From Dethiosulfatarculus sandiegensis (GTDB lineage: Bacteria; Desulfobacterota; Desulfarculia; Desulfarculales; Desulfarculaceae), in the NCBI RefSeq assembly GCF_000931935.2, contig NZ_AZAC01000008.1, forward strand, positions 184,212 through 248,211: DNA of 64,000 nucleotides, read 5' to 3'. The notes below the pieces were generated by a model. It searched no databases, was not told where the DNA came from, and saw only the letters and a list, made by a program, of their open reading frames with translations. Positions 18,263 to 27,338 of this stretch are shown here, piece after piece (the stretch's first letter is position 1; every line of letters begins with the position of its first letter). The position numbers and the translations under genes are program-made.

Positions 18263-19228
18263 TTGCAAAAAATCCGGTTCAAATCCTCATGGCTCAGGCA
18301 TTTCTTACGGCTTTTGGCTGTCCTTTTGGGTGTCTCCCTTTTAACCTTCAGCCTGGCCGAGCTGGCTCCCGGAGATCCGGCTGAGATCATATTACAGGAG
18401 CGCAATCAAAGCCCGGATATTCAGCAGATAGAAAAGTTGCGCAAGAGCCTGGGGCTTGGCGACCCTTTGCCGGTGAGATACCTGCGCTGGCTGCAAAAAC
18501 TTCTGACTCTGGATCTGGGTGATTCCTGGCTCACCGGTGAGCCGGTCCTTGAAAAGATCCTTTCCCGTTTGCCCGCCACCCTGGAGCTGGCCCTTTGCAC
18601 CTTTATTTTTGTGGTTTTTCTTTCCACCGTAAGCGGGGTTTTTTCCGCCTGGCACAGCCGAAGCAACTGGGACCGGATCAGCCGGATCTGGGCGGTGTTA
18701 AGCGTTTCTCTGCCCAACTATTGGCTGGGGTTGCTTTTAATCTGGTTTATCTCCTTAAAGGCTGGGCTTTTACCTGTAATGGGAAGAGGCACGGCGGCTC
18801 ATTTGGTTCTGCCGGTTATCACCCTGGGCCTGGGCCTGGCAGCCGGCCAGGGCAGGGTGTTGCGCGCTACTGTGCTGGAGGTTATGGGGCAGGATTACAT
18901 TCGCTTTGCCTTTGCCACCGGCCTGCCCGGCAGGGTTGTTGTGTTTAAACACCTTTTGATCAATGCCATACCTGCGGTTCTGGGGCTGTGGGGAGTAACC
19001 CTGGGCAGCCTTTTGGGTGGAGCGGTTATCGTGGAAAACGTTTTTGCCTGGCCGGGCCTTGGCAAGCTGGCCATGGAGGCCATATTGTCCCGGGACCTGC
19101 CTGTGGTCCAGGGCGTGGTTCTGGTCATGGCCCTGGTTTACGTGTTGGCCAATCAGACAGTTGATTTGCTACACGGCTTATTGGATTCCAGGGTCAGGTT
19201 AAAGGCCGGGCATGACCATGCGGCCTAA
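18263..19228 (+). CDS. ABC importer permease (DppB/NikB-like)
   Basis: 321 residues from a TTG start with AAGGGAG 9 bases upstream; an earlier in-frame TTG at 18227 would overlap the methyltransferase and lacks a good site. Six membrane segments are visible. The N-terminal helix is followed by the ELAPGDPAE periplasmic motif and SLGLGDPLPVRYLRWL, typical of DppB. The EAA loop region (RATVLEVMGQDYIRFAFATGLP) contacts the ATPases. It forms the membrane pore with the DppC-like protein downstream, whose start overlaps its end. Confidence 0.93.
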   Translation: MQKIRFKSSWLRHFLRLLAVLLGVSLLTFSLAELAPGDPAEIILQERNQSPDIQQIEKLRKSLGLGDPLPVRYLRWLQKLLTLDLGDSWLTGEPVLEKILSRLPATLELALCTFIFVVFLSTVSGVFSAWHSRSNWDRISRIWAVLSVSLPNYWLGLLLIWFISLKAGLLPVMGRGTAAHLVLPVITLGLGLAAGQGRVLRATVLEVMGQDYIRFAFATGLPGRVVVFKHLLINAIPAVLGLWGVTLGSLLGGAVIVENVFAWPGLGKLAMEAILSRDLPVVQGVVLVMALVYVLANQTVDLLHGLLDSRVRLKAGHDHAA

Positions 19229-20039
19229 AATGAACAGTCTCATCACGGCAGGGCTTTTGATCCTGGGTATGCTGGGCCTGGCTGCGGTGTTGGCGCCTTT
19301 TATCATGCCCCATGACCCCCTTGGCGCCAACCTGTTAAACCGCCTTAAGCCGCCCAGCTTTTCATATCCCTTGGGCACGGATCACCTGGGCAGGTGCGTG
19401 TTTTCCAGGCTTCTGCTGGGAGCCCGCTACACCCTTTGCGCAGGGCTGCTCGCTTCAATGGGGGCCTTGTTCCTGGGAGCCCTGGCCGGGCTAACCGCCG
19501 GCCTTGCCAAACCCGGCCTGAGAGGGGTAATGAATATTTTTATGGATGTGGTTCTGGCCTTTCCCGGCCTGGTTCTGGCCCTGGCCCTGACAGGGGTTAT
19601 GGGGCCAAGCCTTTTCAGTCTGGCCCTGGCCCTGGCCGGAGCGGGCTGGGCCTGGTGGGGCCGCTTTGTGCGGGGCCTTGCCGTGACAGCCAGGGAAAAG
19701 CCTTATGTAAAAGGTGGAATTGTCTGCGGAGTCAGGGGAGGCAGGCTTCTCAGATATTACCTGTTGCCCCAGGTTCTTCCCTCGACACTGGTGGCTGCTT
19801 CCTTTAAAACCGGATGGATGATTCTGGGAATCTCGGGGCTCAGCTATCTGGGCTTGGGCGCTCAACCGCCGATTCCGGAATGGGGAGCCATGTTGCAGGA
19901 ATCCCGGCTTTACCTCACCCGCGCCCCTTGGCTCATGCTGGCTCCGGGCACAATGGTGACATTGGCTGTTTTGGGTTTTAACTTTTTGGCCGAAGGTTTA
20001 AGGGATGCCCTGGAAGTGAGGCAGGCAGGTGAGTTGTAA
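19212..20039 (+). CDS. ABC importer permease (DppC/NikC-like)
   Basis: 275 residues. Landmarks: the PHDPLGANLLNRLKPPS and YPLGTDHLGRCVFSRLLLGAR motifs (about 33-72) of the DppC N-terminal domain, and an EAA loop VTAREKPYVKGGIVCGVRGGRL. The ILGISGLSYLGLGAQPPIPEWG signature is near the C-terminus. Five to six membrane helices. It overlaps the preceding permease by 17 bases and the next ATPase by 11, so translation of the four transporter genes is coupled. Confidence 0.94.
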   Translation: MTMRPKMNSLITAGLLILGMLGLAAVLAPFIMPHDPLGANLLNRLKPPSFSYPLGTDHLGRCVFSRLLLGARYTLCAGLLASMGALFLGALAGLTAGLAKPGLRGVMNIFMDVVLAFPGLVLALALTGVMGPSLFSLALALAGAGWAWWGRFVRGLAVTAREKPYVKGGIVCGVRGGRLLRYYLLPQVLPSTLVAASFKTGWMILGISGLSYLGLGAQPPIPEWGAMLQESRLYLTRAPWLMLAPGTMVTLAVLGFNFLAEGLRDALEVRQAGEL

Positions 20040-20844
20040 TGAACCCTTGCTAAAGGTTTGCGGGCTGTCGGTTGACTCGGACCGGCCGCCCCGCGGCAGG
20101 CGGCTGTTAAGGGGGATCGACCTTACCCTTGAAAACGGCGGCTCCCTGGGCCTGGTGGGGGCCAGCGGGGCCGGAAAAAGTATCTTATCCTGCGCCTTGA
20201 GCGGCTTATTGCCAAGGCCTGTCCAAATAAGCCGGGGAGAGGTCTTCTGGCGGGGCAGGGAAGTTCTGCTTGATAATCCCAAGGCCTGGCGCAGATTAAG
20301 GGGTAGAGAGATTTTTTTGGTTTTTCAGAGCCCCGGTTCCGCCTTAAACCCCAACCTCAGAATCGGCAGCCAGATAAGGGAGGTTTTGATCAAGGTGATT
20401 GGCCTGTCGGCTCAAAAGGCCGGGCTCATGGCTGTTGCGCTTCTGAAACAGGTCGATATACCTTTAGATTGCCTGAAGCATTACCCTTGGCAGCTCAGCG
20501 GGGGCATGCGCCAAAGGGTGCTTTTGGCCCTGGCCCTGGCCTTGAAACCCGGGCTTTTGATCGCCGATGAGCCTACATCCGGCCTGGATGCCGTTAATCG
20601 AGAAAAGGTGATAGGGCTTTTAAAGGAACTTAACCGCACTGTGGGCACCGCCCTGATTTTCATATCCCATGATTTGAGAGCTGTGAGTGAAATCGCAGAT
20701 GAAATCGGGGTGATGGATCAGGGCGCTTTGTGTGAACTCAATAATACCAAAAGCCTTTTTGGAAATCCGCAACATGCCAAGACCAGGCGTTTGCTGGCCG
20801 GGCTGGACAGGCTGGATCAGATTTATGACAATGCCTCTTCTTGA
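20029..20844 (+). CDS. ABC importer ATPase (DppD/NikD-like)
   Basis: 271 residues from a GTG start overlapping the permease stop. Walker A is GASGAGKS (about 43-50), Q-loop VFQSPGSALNP, signature LSGGMRQR, Walker B LLIADEPTSGLD and switch His in ISHDL. It hydrolyses ATP to drive uptake with the second ATPase downstream. The short C-terminal oligopeptide/dipeptide domain is reduced compared with DppD. Confidence 0.94.
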   Translation: MSCNEPLLKVCGLSVDSDRPPRGRRLLRGIDLTLENGGSLGLVGASGAGKSILSCALSGLLPRPVQISRGEVFWRGREVLLDNPKAWRRLRGREIFLVFQSPGSALNPNLRIGSQIREVLIKVIGLSAQKAGLMAVALLKQVDIPLDCLKHYPWQLSGGMRQRVLLALALALKPGLLIADEPTSGLDAVNREKVIGLLKELNRTVGTALIFISHDLRAVSEIADEIGVMDQGALCELNNTKSLFGNPQHAKTRRLLAGLDRLDQIYDNASS

Positions 20845-21628
20845 ATTTAAAGGGATATGTAAAGGTTTTGGATCGGCTGAAACCGGTAAACAGGTATTGG
20901 ACCAAATAAGCCTGAAGATCTATGCGGGGTCTTCCTGGGGGTTGGTCGGAGGGTCCGGCGCGGGAAAAACCACCCTGGCGAATCTTATTTTAGGGCTGGA
21001 AAAACCCGATCAAGGCCAAATACTGTTTAGGGGCCAGGACGTCAATTTGTTTTCCAAAGTAGAAAGGCATCTTTTACACAAGGAGATTCAGGTTATCTGG
21101 CAAGACCCGATGATGTATCTGAATCCGTTCTTAAAGGTGAGCCAGCTTATGGAAGAGCCCCTTATCTGTTTTGGCGGGTGGCCTGAGCCTGAGCGCAGGC
21201 AAAAAGTGCTTCACTACCTGGACCTGGTGGAGCTGGATAAGGGCCTTTTGGAAAAACGCCCCCATGAATTAAGCGGCGGGCAGTGCCAAAGGGTGGCAAT
21301 GGCCAGGGCCATCATCTGCGGGCCCACCCTGGTCATCCTGGATGAGGCGCTTTCCGGTCTGGACGCGGACCTGCAAGCGCGGATTTTGGATCTCTTGAAA
21401 AGGCTCAAGCAGGAAAAGGAATTTTCCTATCTCTTCATTTCCCATGATTTAAGGCAGGTGGCCTGGCTTTGTTCCGACCTTGCGGTTCTCAAGGAGGGAA
21501 GGATTAGGGAGATGGGCCCCACCGGCCAAGTTCTTGCCCATCCGACTGATTCCTATACCGAAAAGCTGCTTGCCTGCACCGGCCAAGGACCGGCTAAATC
21601 TTACGATGGCCTGTTGAAAAATATGTAA
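20831..21628 (+). CDS. ABC importer ATPase (DppF/NikE-like)
   Basis: 265 residues from ATG 20831 (ATG 20825 is equally possible); a longer upstream frame would lie inside the previous gene and shows no family similarity. Walker A GGSGAGKT, Q-loop VIWQDPMMYLNP, signature LSGGQCQR, Walker B LVILDEALSGLDA, switch His ISHDL. In the D-loop/Walker B area EALS replaces the common EPTS, as in several NikE/DppF proteins. It is the last gene of the operon; no strong terminator follows. Confidence 0.93.
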   Translation: MPLLEFKGICKGFGSAETGKQVLDQISLKIYAGSSWGLVGGSGAGKTTLANLILGLEKPDQGQILFRGQDVNLFSKVERHLLHKEIQVIWQDPMMYLNPFLKVSQLMEEPLICFGGWPEPERRQKVLHYLDLVELDKGLLEKRPHELSGGQCQRVAMARAIICGPTLVILDEALSGLDADLQARILDLLKRLKQEKEFSYLFISHDLRQVAWLCSDLAVLKEGRIREMGPTGQVLAHPTDSYTEKLLACTGQGPAKSYDGLLKNM

Positions 21629-22273
21629 TATCAGAAAGTTGCCTGGATTTATCCTTATTCCTCGATTAAACAAAAGAAAAAATTCACATAACCATTCGCT
21701 TAATTTTTCCACTTCACTTAATCCCTTGAAAAAATTCCCTCCTGTTTTTGCTCAGTAAGAGTTGATATATCAAGTATTTGACCCTAAACCAGCCTTTCTT
21801 TCTCTTTTTGTGTGTTCAAAATTTTTTTGATTTTTCAGTAGGTTGCCTTTTTTCTTTATCTGTGATGCCTTTTTTTTGTTACCCTGTAACATGTACGAAA
21901 TATTTCTAAGGCTGGTCAGGCTTTTTCTCAATGAAATTTAGAATCGTTTTTAAAAACAAGAAAAGTCTATTTCAAAGGGTATTTAAGCTGCGAGACTCTA
22001 TTCGGGAGCCATTTGTACATTTATGATCTTGGCTTTTTGCAGAAAAAGGGCTTGACATGCTTCTTCTCAGTTTGGCAAAGTCTTACCATGTATTAAAAAA
22101 TATATTTTTTAATATTTTTGTAACACGACTCATCTTTGACAAGAAAAATTAAATAAATCAAGCGGTTAGATAGGCCTGGGTTCCAGGTTGGCGCTACAGG
22201 CCGCATATTGGCTACCAACCGAGACGATGTCTCACAAAATGTCAGGTAACGAATACACAAAAGGAGTAGACCC
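21629..22273 (+). other. AT-rich region upstream of the first TRAP operon
   Basis: 645 bases, no credible gene. A perfect 22-base palindrome ATTAAAAAATA-TATTTTTTAAT lies at 22092-22113, about 160 bases before the TRAP binding-protein start. A TTGACA at 22052-22057 has no good -10 partner. The region probably holds the promoter and regulator sites of the TRAP operon. Confidence 0.45.
22092..22113. promoter_or_regulatory. 22-bp AT palindrome, possible operator
   Basis: ATTAAAAAATA and TATTTTTTAAT are exact inverted copies with no spacer. A second long AT dyad sits at the promoter of the SDR gene (26407-26434). A shared regulator such as the GntR protein between them is possible, but the two sequences are not the same. 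Confidence 0.35.
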
Positions 22274-23326
22274 ATGAAGTTCAAAAGCTTCAAGCCGCTC
22301 GTCGTAGTACTGGCTGCGATGATTGCTATCACCATGCTGGCCGGTGGGGCTCTCGCCGCTGACAAGATACGTTGGAAAGGTCAAAGCGTTTTTGGCATTT
22401 CCTCTCCCCTGGGCAAGTACACCATTGTCCTGTGGAAGAAGTACGTGGAAGAGATGAGCGGCGGCCGTATGGAGATCGTACTGCACGATGTCGGTGAAGT
22501 TGTGCCCGGAACCAAGATTTTTGATGCCGTGCGCGGCGGAATTCTGGACTTCGGAGCCAACACCCCTGCCTATCAAAAGGGTCAATACCCCGCCGGCGAC
22601 CTTTTCTACACCCTGCCGGGCGGCGTATTGCAGTTTGACGACTTGATCCTGTGGCTCTATGCCGGCGGCGGCAAGGAGCTGGAGCAGGAAATGTACGGCG
22701 ACAAGGTTATCGTCTTCCCCTGCGGTCTTACTCCTCCAGAAGAGATCTGGTCCAAAAAGCCCATTAAAACCCTGGCTGACTTCAAGGGCCTCAAGATCAG
22801 GGCCGCCGGCCTTTCCATGGACCTGTGGGAAAAACTCGGTGCTTCCGTGGTGCTTCTGCCCGGCGGCGAGGTGCTACCCTCCCTGCAGAGGGGGTTGATC
22901 GACGCCACCGAGATGTTGGAAGCTTCCTATGACTACACCCTGGGTCTGCACGAGGTCTGCAAATATCGCTTTGGTCCTCCGGTGCATATGTCCAACAATA
23001 TCTTCCAGCTTCTTATCAAACCCAAGTCCTGGAAAGCCCTGCCCGACGACCTGAAAATTATCGTGGAAAAGGCCGCCATGGTCGCCACCTTCCAGGGTTA
23101 CGCCGACTTCTGGCAGGACACCATCAAATTCAACAAGAAAATCGAAAAATACGGCATCATAACCACCAAGCTCTCCAAGGAAGACCAGGCCAAGACCAGG
23201 AAGCTCGCCTTTGAGATTCTGGAAGAAAAATCCGCCCAGGATCCTTTCTTCAAGAAAGTCTGGGAATCCCAGAAAAAATTCATCGCGGACTTCAAGCCCT
23301 ATTACGACCTGACCAAGTTCGACTAA
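22274..23326 (+). CDS. dctP: TRAP transporter solute-binding protein (DctP family)
   Basis: 350 residues with a Sec signal ending at ALAAD (about 28-30). The DctP fold is shown by GQSVFGISSPLGKYTIVLWKKYVEEMSGGRMEI and by DFKGLKIRAAGLSMDLWEKLGA, where the Arg (about 178) is the residue that usually salt-bridges the substrate carboxylate. GEVLPSLQRGLIDATEM is the usual ligand-loop segment. It delivers an organic acid to the membrane TRAP subunits. AAAGGAG precedes the ATG. A strong hairpin follows before dctQ. Confidence 0.93.
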   Translation: MKFKSFKPLVVVLAAMIAITMLAGGALAADKIRWKGQSVFGISSPLGKYTIVLWKKYVEEMSGGRMEIVLHDVGEVVPGTKIFDAVRGGILDFGANTPAYQKGQYPAGDLFYTLPGGVLQFDDLILWLYAGGGKELEQEMYGDKVIVFPCGLTPPEEIWSKKPIKTLADFKGLKIRAAGLSMDLWEKLGASVVLLPGGEVLPSLQRGLIDATEMLEASYDYTLGLHEVCKYRFGPPVHMSNNIFQLLIKPKSWKALPDDLKIIVEKAAMVATFQGYADFWQDTIKFNKKIEKYGIITTKLSKEDQAKTRKLAFEILEEKSAQDPFFKKVWESQKKFIADFKPYYDLTKFD

Positions 23327-23353
23327 GGCTTATCAACTTGACCTAAAATTTAG

Positions 23354-23387
23354 GACCGGACCCTTTGTCTTGTGCAAGGGTCCGGTC
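23354..23387 (+). promoter_or_regulatory. Intercistronic hairpin between dctP and dctQ
   Basis: GACCGGACCCTT (23354-23365) and AAGGGTCCGGTC (23376-23387) form a perfect 12-bp stem with a 10-base loop and no T-run. It likely raises binding-protein mRNA relative to the membrane genes. Confidence 0.8.
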
Positions 23388-23400
23388 TTGGAGACACTAA

Positions 23401-23904
23401 ATGGGACTTGTGCGTATTATTGACAAAATCAGCGAATGGACCGGCGCTATCGCCGCCTGGCTGGTGATACCCCTCATGCTGGTTGTCATGCATGAGGTTT
23501 GGGCCCGTCATGTCATGAATAACCCCACCGGCTGGGGTTACGACACCTGCTGGATGATTTTTGCCGCCCAGTTTTTGATCGGAGGGGCCTACACCCTTTA
23601 CCGCAATGGGCATATCAGGATCGACATTTTCTATCACACCTTAAGCGAGCGGGGCAAACTGATTTATGACACCATTATTTCGCTGGTGATCATACTGCCG
23701 CCGATGATCCTCTTCACCTATGGCGGAGTCATCTATGCGGCTGAAGCCTGGATCAGCGGTGAAAACCTTTCCACCACCAACTGGATGTTTCCGGCCGGAC
23801 CTTCCAAGAGCCTGATTCCGATTGGTTTCTTCCTTTTGGGTTTGCAGTGCGTCGCTGACATTATCAGAAATATCCATACCTTGAAGAAAGGCAATCAGCA
23901 ATGA
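23401..23904 (+). CDS. dctQ: TRAP transporter small membrane subunit (DctQ)
   Basis: 167 residues with four hydrophobic segments (about 15-35, 45-68, 87-108, 132-152). The pattern EVWARHVMNNPTGWGYDTCWMIFAAQFLIGGAYTLYRNGHIRIDIF is typical of DctQ. GGAG precedes the ATG. The dctM start overlaps its end by 4 bases. Confidence 0.92.
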   Translation: MGLVRIIDKISEWTGAIAAWLVIPLMLVVMHEVWARHVMNNPTGWGYDTCWMIFAAQFLIGGAYTLYRNGHIRIDIFYHTLSERGKLIYDTIISLVIILPPMILFTYGGVIYAAEAWISGENLSTTNWMFPAGPSKSLIPIGFFLLGLQCVADIIRNIHTLKKGNQQ

Positions 23905-25226
23905 GCCCCGATCAGCTGGCCGCCGTGGTCATGATGGGCATCCTCCTTGTCATGGTTATAGGAGGCGTTCACCTGGCCTTTGCCTTGTTATTCTTGTCCG
24001 TGGTCTTTGGCCTGATTTTCCAGGGGGATATGATCATCCCCATGGCCATGTTGAAGTTTAACGGAGTAATGGAAAGCGAGATACTAATCGCTGTTCCGCT
24101 CTTCGTATTCATGGGTACAATCCTGGAGAAAAGCGAGGTTGCCGAAGGTGTTTTCCAAAGCCTTTATGAGCTGTTCGGAAAAATCAGGGGCGGCCTGGCC
24201 ATAGCCACAGTCGTAACCTGCACCATCTTTGCCTCCTGCACAGGCGTTATCGCCGCCACGGTCACCACCATGACCTTGTTGGCTGTTCCTCCCATGTTAA
24301 AGAGGAATTACAACAAGGGGCTGGCCACCGGTGTGGTCTGCGCCGGGGGAAGCCTGGGAATTCTGATTCCGCCCAGCGTGATGCTGGTTATGTATGGCCC
24401 CATGGCCAACCTTTCCGTGGCCCAGCTTTTTGCGGCGGCCCTTTTCCCTGGCCTTTTATTGGCGTTTTTGTACCTGGTTTACATTGCCGTCGGCTGCTGG
24501 CTGCGTCCTGAATTAGCGCCGGCAATTCCCGATGAAGAGGCGGTTGAAAGAGGCCCTGCGCTTTACAAAAAAGCGGCCAAGCAGATGCTTCCCGCCCTGT
24601 TTTTGATCATCGCCGTTTTGGGTTCCATTATCGGCGGTGTGGCTTCTCCCACAGAGGCCTCGGGCGTGGGCGCTTTTGGCGCTCTTTTGGTTGCCGCAGC
24701 TTACAAAAAGCTTACCTACGTCAAGGTGAGGGACGCTGCCTATACCACCCTGATCGTTACGGCCATGGTGTTTTTCATCATCATCGGCGCGGGTATTTTC
24801 AACTCCGTGTTTTTGTTCCTGGGCGGCGGCGCCTTGATCAAAAGCATATTGATGGCCATGCCTTTTGGTAAGTGGTTTGTACTGTCCGTGATGATGGGCA
24901 TCTTGTTCATACTGGGCTTTTTCATTTCCTGGCAGGGCCTTTTGTATGTCATCGTGCCGATCTTCCTGCCGGTGGCCATATCCCTGGGATTCGATCCCCT
25001 GTGGTTCGGCCTCTTGGTCTGCTTGAACCTGCAGATGTCTTTCCTTACTCCTCCGTTTGCCTATGCCATCTTCTTTGTCAAGGGAGCGGCTCCGCCGGAG
25101 GTGAAGACCACGGATATTTACTGGGGAGTTATTCCCTTTGTGCTCCTGCAGGCTTTGGCAGTGCTTTTGTGCATCGTTTTTCCGGAGCTGGTGCTCTGGC
25201 TTCCCAGGGTTACCCTTGGCGCCTAA
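23901..25226 (+). CDS. dctM: TRAP transporter large permease (DctM)
   Basis: 441 residues, about 11-12 membrane segments. DctM landmarks are VPLFVFMGTILEKSEVAE (near 70), TCTIFASCTGVIAATVTTMT (near 115), CAGGSLGILIPPSVMLVMYG (near 152) and GVASPTEASGVGAFGALLVA (near 250). It carries the sodium-coupled transport path for the organic acid captured by DctP. The gene ends before a terminator shared with the convergent gntR gene. Confidence 0.94.
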   Translation: MSPDQLAAVVMMGILLVMVIGGVHLAFALLFLSVVFGLIFQGDMIIPMAMLKFNGVMESEILIAVPLFVFMGTILEKSEVAEGVFQSLYELFGKIRGGLAIATVVTCTIFASCTGVIAATVTTMTLLAVPPMLKRNYNKGLATGVVCAGGSLGILIPPSVMLVMYGPMANLSVAQLFAAALFPGLLLAFLYLVYIAVGCWLRPELAPAIPDEEAVERGPALYKKAAKQMLPALFLIIAVLGSIIGGVASPTEASGVGAFGALLVAAAYKKLTYVKVRDAAYTTLIVTAMVFFIIIGAGIFNSVFLFLGGGALIKSILMAMPFGKWFVLSVMMGILFILGFFISWQGLLYVIVPIFLPVAISLGFDPLWFGLLVCLNLQMSFLTPPFAYAIFFVKGAAPPEVKTTDIYWGVIPFVLLQALAVLLCIVFPELVLWLPRVTLGA

Positions 25227-25292
25227 ACGGACCAAGCTGGAATTTCGGGTGAAGAATTTAATCTTTACCTGAGAGTTTAAGTTGTCAAAAAC

Positions 25293-25345
25293 TTGAGCCG
25301 GACCCGGATAAATTGTTTCGGGGCCGGCTCAAGCCGGATCTTTTA
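25293..25345. terminator. Terminator between dctM and the gntR gene
   Basis: TTGAGCCGG (25293-25301) pairs with CCGGCTCAA (25324-25332). An alternative CCGGC-TCAA-GCCGG hairpin (25324-25337) is followed by ATCTTTT. Either can end the TRAP transcript. Confidence 0.65.
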
Positions 25346-25370
25346 AAAAAAGGTTCTGGGCTTAGGGATC

Positions 25371-26117
25371 TTAGATTGTGCCGAAGTCGGAACCGTAGAT
25401 AAAGGTGGAAAGGAAATCGTCCTGGTTGTTAAGTCTGGCCACAATAAATTTTTTGGCCAGAATCAGATGCTGCCTCATCAATGTGGAAACCTTTTCCGGA
25501 TCTCTTTTGCGCAAGGCCTCCACAATCGTTGAGTGCTCGCGATGAGCGTCGGTGAGATGGTCGCTGGTGAGCAGATTTATGTTTTGCAGCATCCAGATGC
25601 GTTCCAAAAGGCGTTGGCCGGTTTCGGCCAGGAGTTGGTTGCCGCTGGCGTTCATGATCACGGCATGAAATTCCTGGCTAAGGCGAAGCACCTCGTTTTT
25701 TTCTCCTTGAGCCTGTTTTTGGGGAATTCGCCTTTGGATGGTCTCCAGTTTATCAAGGTCTTTTGACGTTATACGCCGGGCAGCCTGTTCTGCGGCCAGC
25801 ACTTCCAGGGCGATGCGAAAGTCGTAAATATCTTCAATTTCCTGAATCGTGAGGGCCTTTACAGTGAAACCTTTTTTGGCGGGGCGCTCGACCAGTTGCT
25901 CCTGTTCCAGTTTGTTAAGCGCTTCCCGTATGGGAGTTTGGCTCATACCCAGCGCCTGGGCCAATTCATCCAGTTTCAACCTGGTCCCCGGCTTTAATTG
26001 GAAATGTATTATGCGTTTTTTTATCTCTTCGTATGCACGCTCAGTTAAGGATGGCTTTTTCAAGGCTCGCTCACTTCGTTCTCTGAGTATGGTTGATTTG
26101 GCGCACTTGACATTCAT
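25371..26117 (-). CDS. GntR-family regulator with FCD ligand domain
   Basis: 248 residues from an ATG at 26117; an in-frame GTG at 26147 is possible. The winged-helix DNA-binding domain is LTERAYEEIKKRIIHFQLKPGTRLKLDELAQALGMSQTPIREALNKLEQE, with the usual TPIREAL recognition helix. An all-helical FCD domain follows (DFRIALEVLAAEQAARR, then QEFHAVIMNASGN, TDAHREHSTIVEALRKRD), with the Asp/His residues that bind a metal and a carboxylate ligand. It is convergent with the TRAP operon and divergent from the SDR gene, so it probably controls one or both in response to the transported acid. Confidence 0.92.
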   Translation of the reverse strand: MNVKCAKSTILRERSERALKKPSLTERAYEEIKKRIIHFQLKPGTRLKLDELAQALGMSQTPIREALNKLEQEQLVERPAKKGFTVKALTIQEIEDIYDFRIALEVLAAEQAARRITSKDLDKLETIQRRIPQKQAQGEKNEVLRLSQEFHAVIMNASGNQLLAETGQRLLERIWMLQNINLLTSDHLTDAHREHSTIVEALRKRDPEKVSTLMRQHLILAKKFIVARLNNQDDFLSTFIYGSDFGTI

Positions 26118-26449
26118 TGCTAGGCAGCCAAACGGGGACACTGGCACAAATCAAACTGATTTTCTCCCTGGTTTTTCTCGAATCCAAGAAGACTCTTTTT
26201 CTGGACCTCAAATCAGTGTGGTTGGATGTATTATATACGAAAAAATATATGAGTTGATATTTATATTTATAGATTCACAAAAACTTTTAATCAAGAAGAT
26301 AGACAGATCTCGATATCTTTTATCGCTTATTGAGAAATGTCGGCTTTTTTATGGTGGGAAAAAAACTTTTCAGGCAAGTAAAGGATTTTTGTTGCCTGGT
26401 TTTTAAAAATAATATATTAAATAATATATTATTTACGCAGGAGGAAGAA
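26118..26449. promoter_or_regulatory. Divergent gntR-SDR control region
   Basis: 332 AT-rich bases. A GTAT-TAT-ATAC dyad (26227-26237), of the size GntR/FCD proteins often bind, and a 12-bp inverted repeat AAATAATATATT/AATATATTATTT (26407-26418 with 26423-26434) near the SDR ribosome site are visible. The second would overlap the start of SDR transcripts. Confidence 0.45.
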
Positions 26450-27223
26450 TTGTCAGCAAATACACAAAAAGAAGATCTGGCGGCCAAGGCCGGGATCATC
26501 ACCGGTGCAGCCAGCGGCATAGGTCGTGCCACCGCGTTAAATCTTGCCGCGGCCGGAGCAGGTCTGTTGTTGGCGGATATGGCGCTTGAGCCTTTGCAGG
26601 AACTGGCCGCCGAGATAAAAGAGGCGGGCGGCAAAGAACCCGTGACCTTAAAAGTGGATGTCAGCGACCAAGGCCAGGTCCGGGACATGGTGCTCAAGGC
26701 AAAAGAATCCTTTGGTTCTGTGGATTTCATGGTGAACAGTGCGGGCATCTTAAGGAGAACCGGCTTCACCGAGATTCCGGCCGAGGAATGGGATCTTATG
26801 CTCGCCGTTAACCTGACAGGCGTTTTTTACTGCTGCCAGGAGGCCGCCAAGGTCATGGTTGAGCAGAAAAGCGGCTCTATTGTTAATGTTTCCTCCCTTG
26901 CCGGGCGCTCCACCTCTATTTTAGGCGGAGCCCATTACACAACCGTCAAACACGGCGTGGTGGGACTTTCCCGTCATGCGGCTCGCGAACTGGGTCCGAA
27001 CGGCATCAGGGTCAACGCCTTTTGCCCCGGGGCCACCATCACCCCCATGACTGAAACCTCGGCCCAGAAAGAAGAAAGGGACCGCGCCAGCGCGGCTACT
27101 CCCTTGCGCCGCTGGGCCAAGCCCGAGGAACAGGCCAGTGTTATCGCCTTTTTGGTGAGCGACGCCTCTTCCTTTATGACTGGCGCCTGCCTTGATTCCA
27201 ATGGCGGGGCCTTGATGGTTTAG
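26450..27223 (+). CDS. Short-chain dehydrogenase/reductase
   Basis: 257 residues from a TTG start chosen because AGGAGG lies 5-10 bases upstream and the SDR fold begins right after it. A longer frame would run through an AT-rich operator. Motifs: TGAASGIG (NAD(P) site), ADMALE acidic residue favouring NAD, NSAG, catalytic Ser in NVSSLAG, and YTTVK (the YxxxK pair), followed by the RVNAFCPGATITPM segment. It likely oxidises a hydroxy acid or alcohol to a keto form for the downstream dehydrogenase complex or BKACE enzyme. A terminator separates it from the E1 genes. Confidence 0.92.
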   Translation: MSANTQKEDLAAKAGIITGAASGIGRATALNLAAAGAGLLLADMALEPLQELAAEIKEAGGKEPVTLKVDVSDQGQVRDMVLKAKESFGSVDFMVNSAGILRRTGFTEIPAEEWDLMLAVNLTGVFYCCQEAAKVMVEQKSGSIVNVSSLAGRSTSILGGAHYTTVKHGVVGLSRHAARELGPNGIRVNAFCPGATITPMTETSAQKEERDRASAATPLRRWAKPEEQASVIAFLVSDASSFMTGACLDSNGGALMV

Positions 27224-27227
27224 CAAT

Positions 27228-27260
27228 AAAAAAAGGCCGGTTGATCCGGCCTTTTTCTTT
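27228..27260 (+). terminator. Intrinsic terminator after the SDR gene
   Basis: AAAGGCCGG and CCGGCCTTT pair around TTGAT, followed by TTCTTT. It lies 80 bases before the E1-alpha gene, so that operon is expected to have its own promoter or partial read-through. Confidence 0.8.
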
Positions 27261-27338
27261 AGGAGGCAATAACGAGCCGGGCGGTAAGGGCCGCAAACGG
27301 CTCCTAATCAAGGAACAAAAAGGCTGACGGAGGCATTT

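Noticed and set aside
20732..20830. N-terminal extension of the second ABC ATPase
   Set aside because: It lies in the preceding gene out of its frame and shows no similarity to the family; the start at 20831 (or 20825) fits better.
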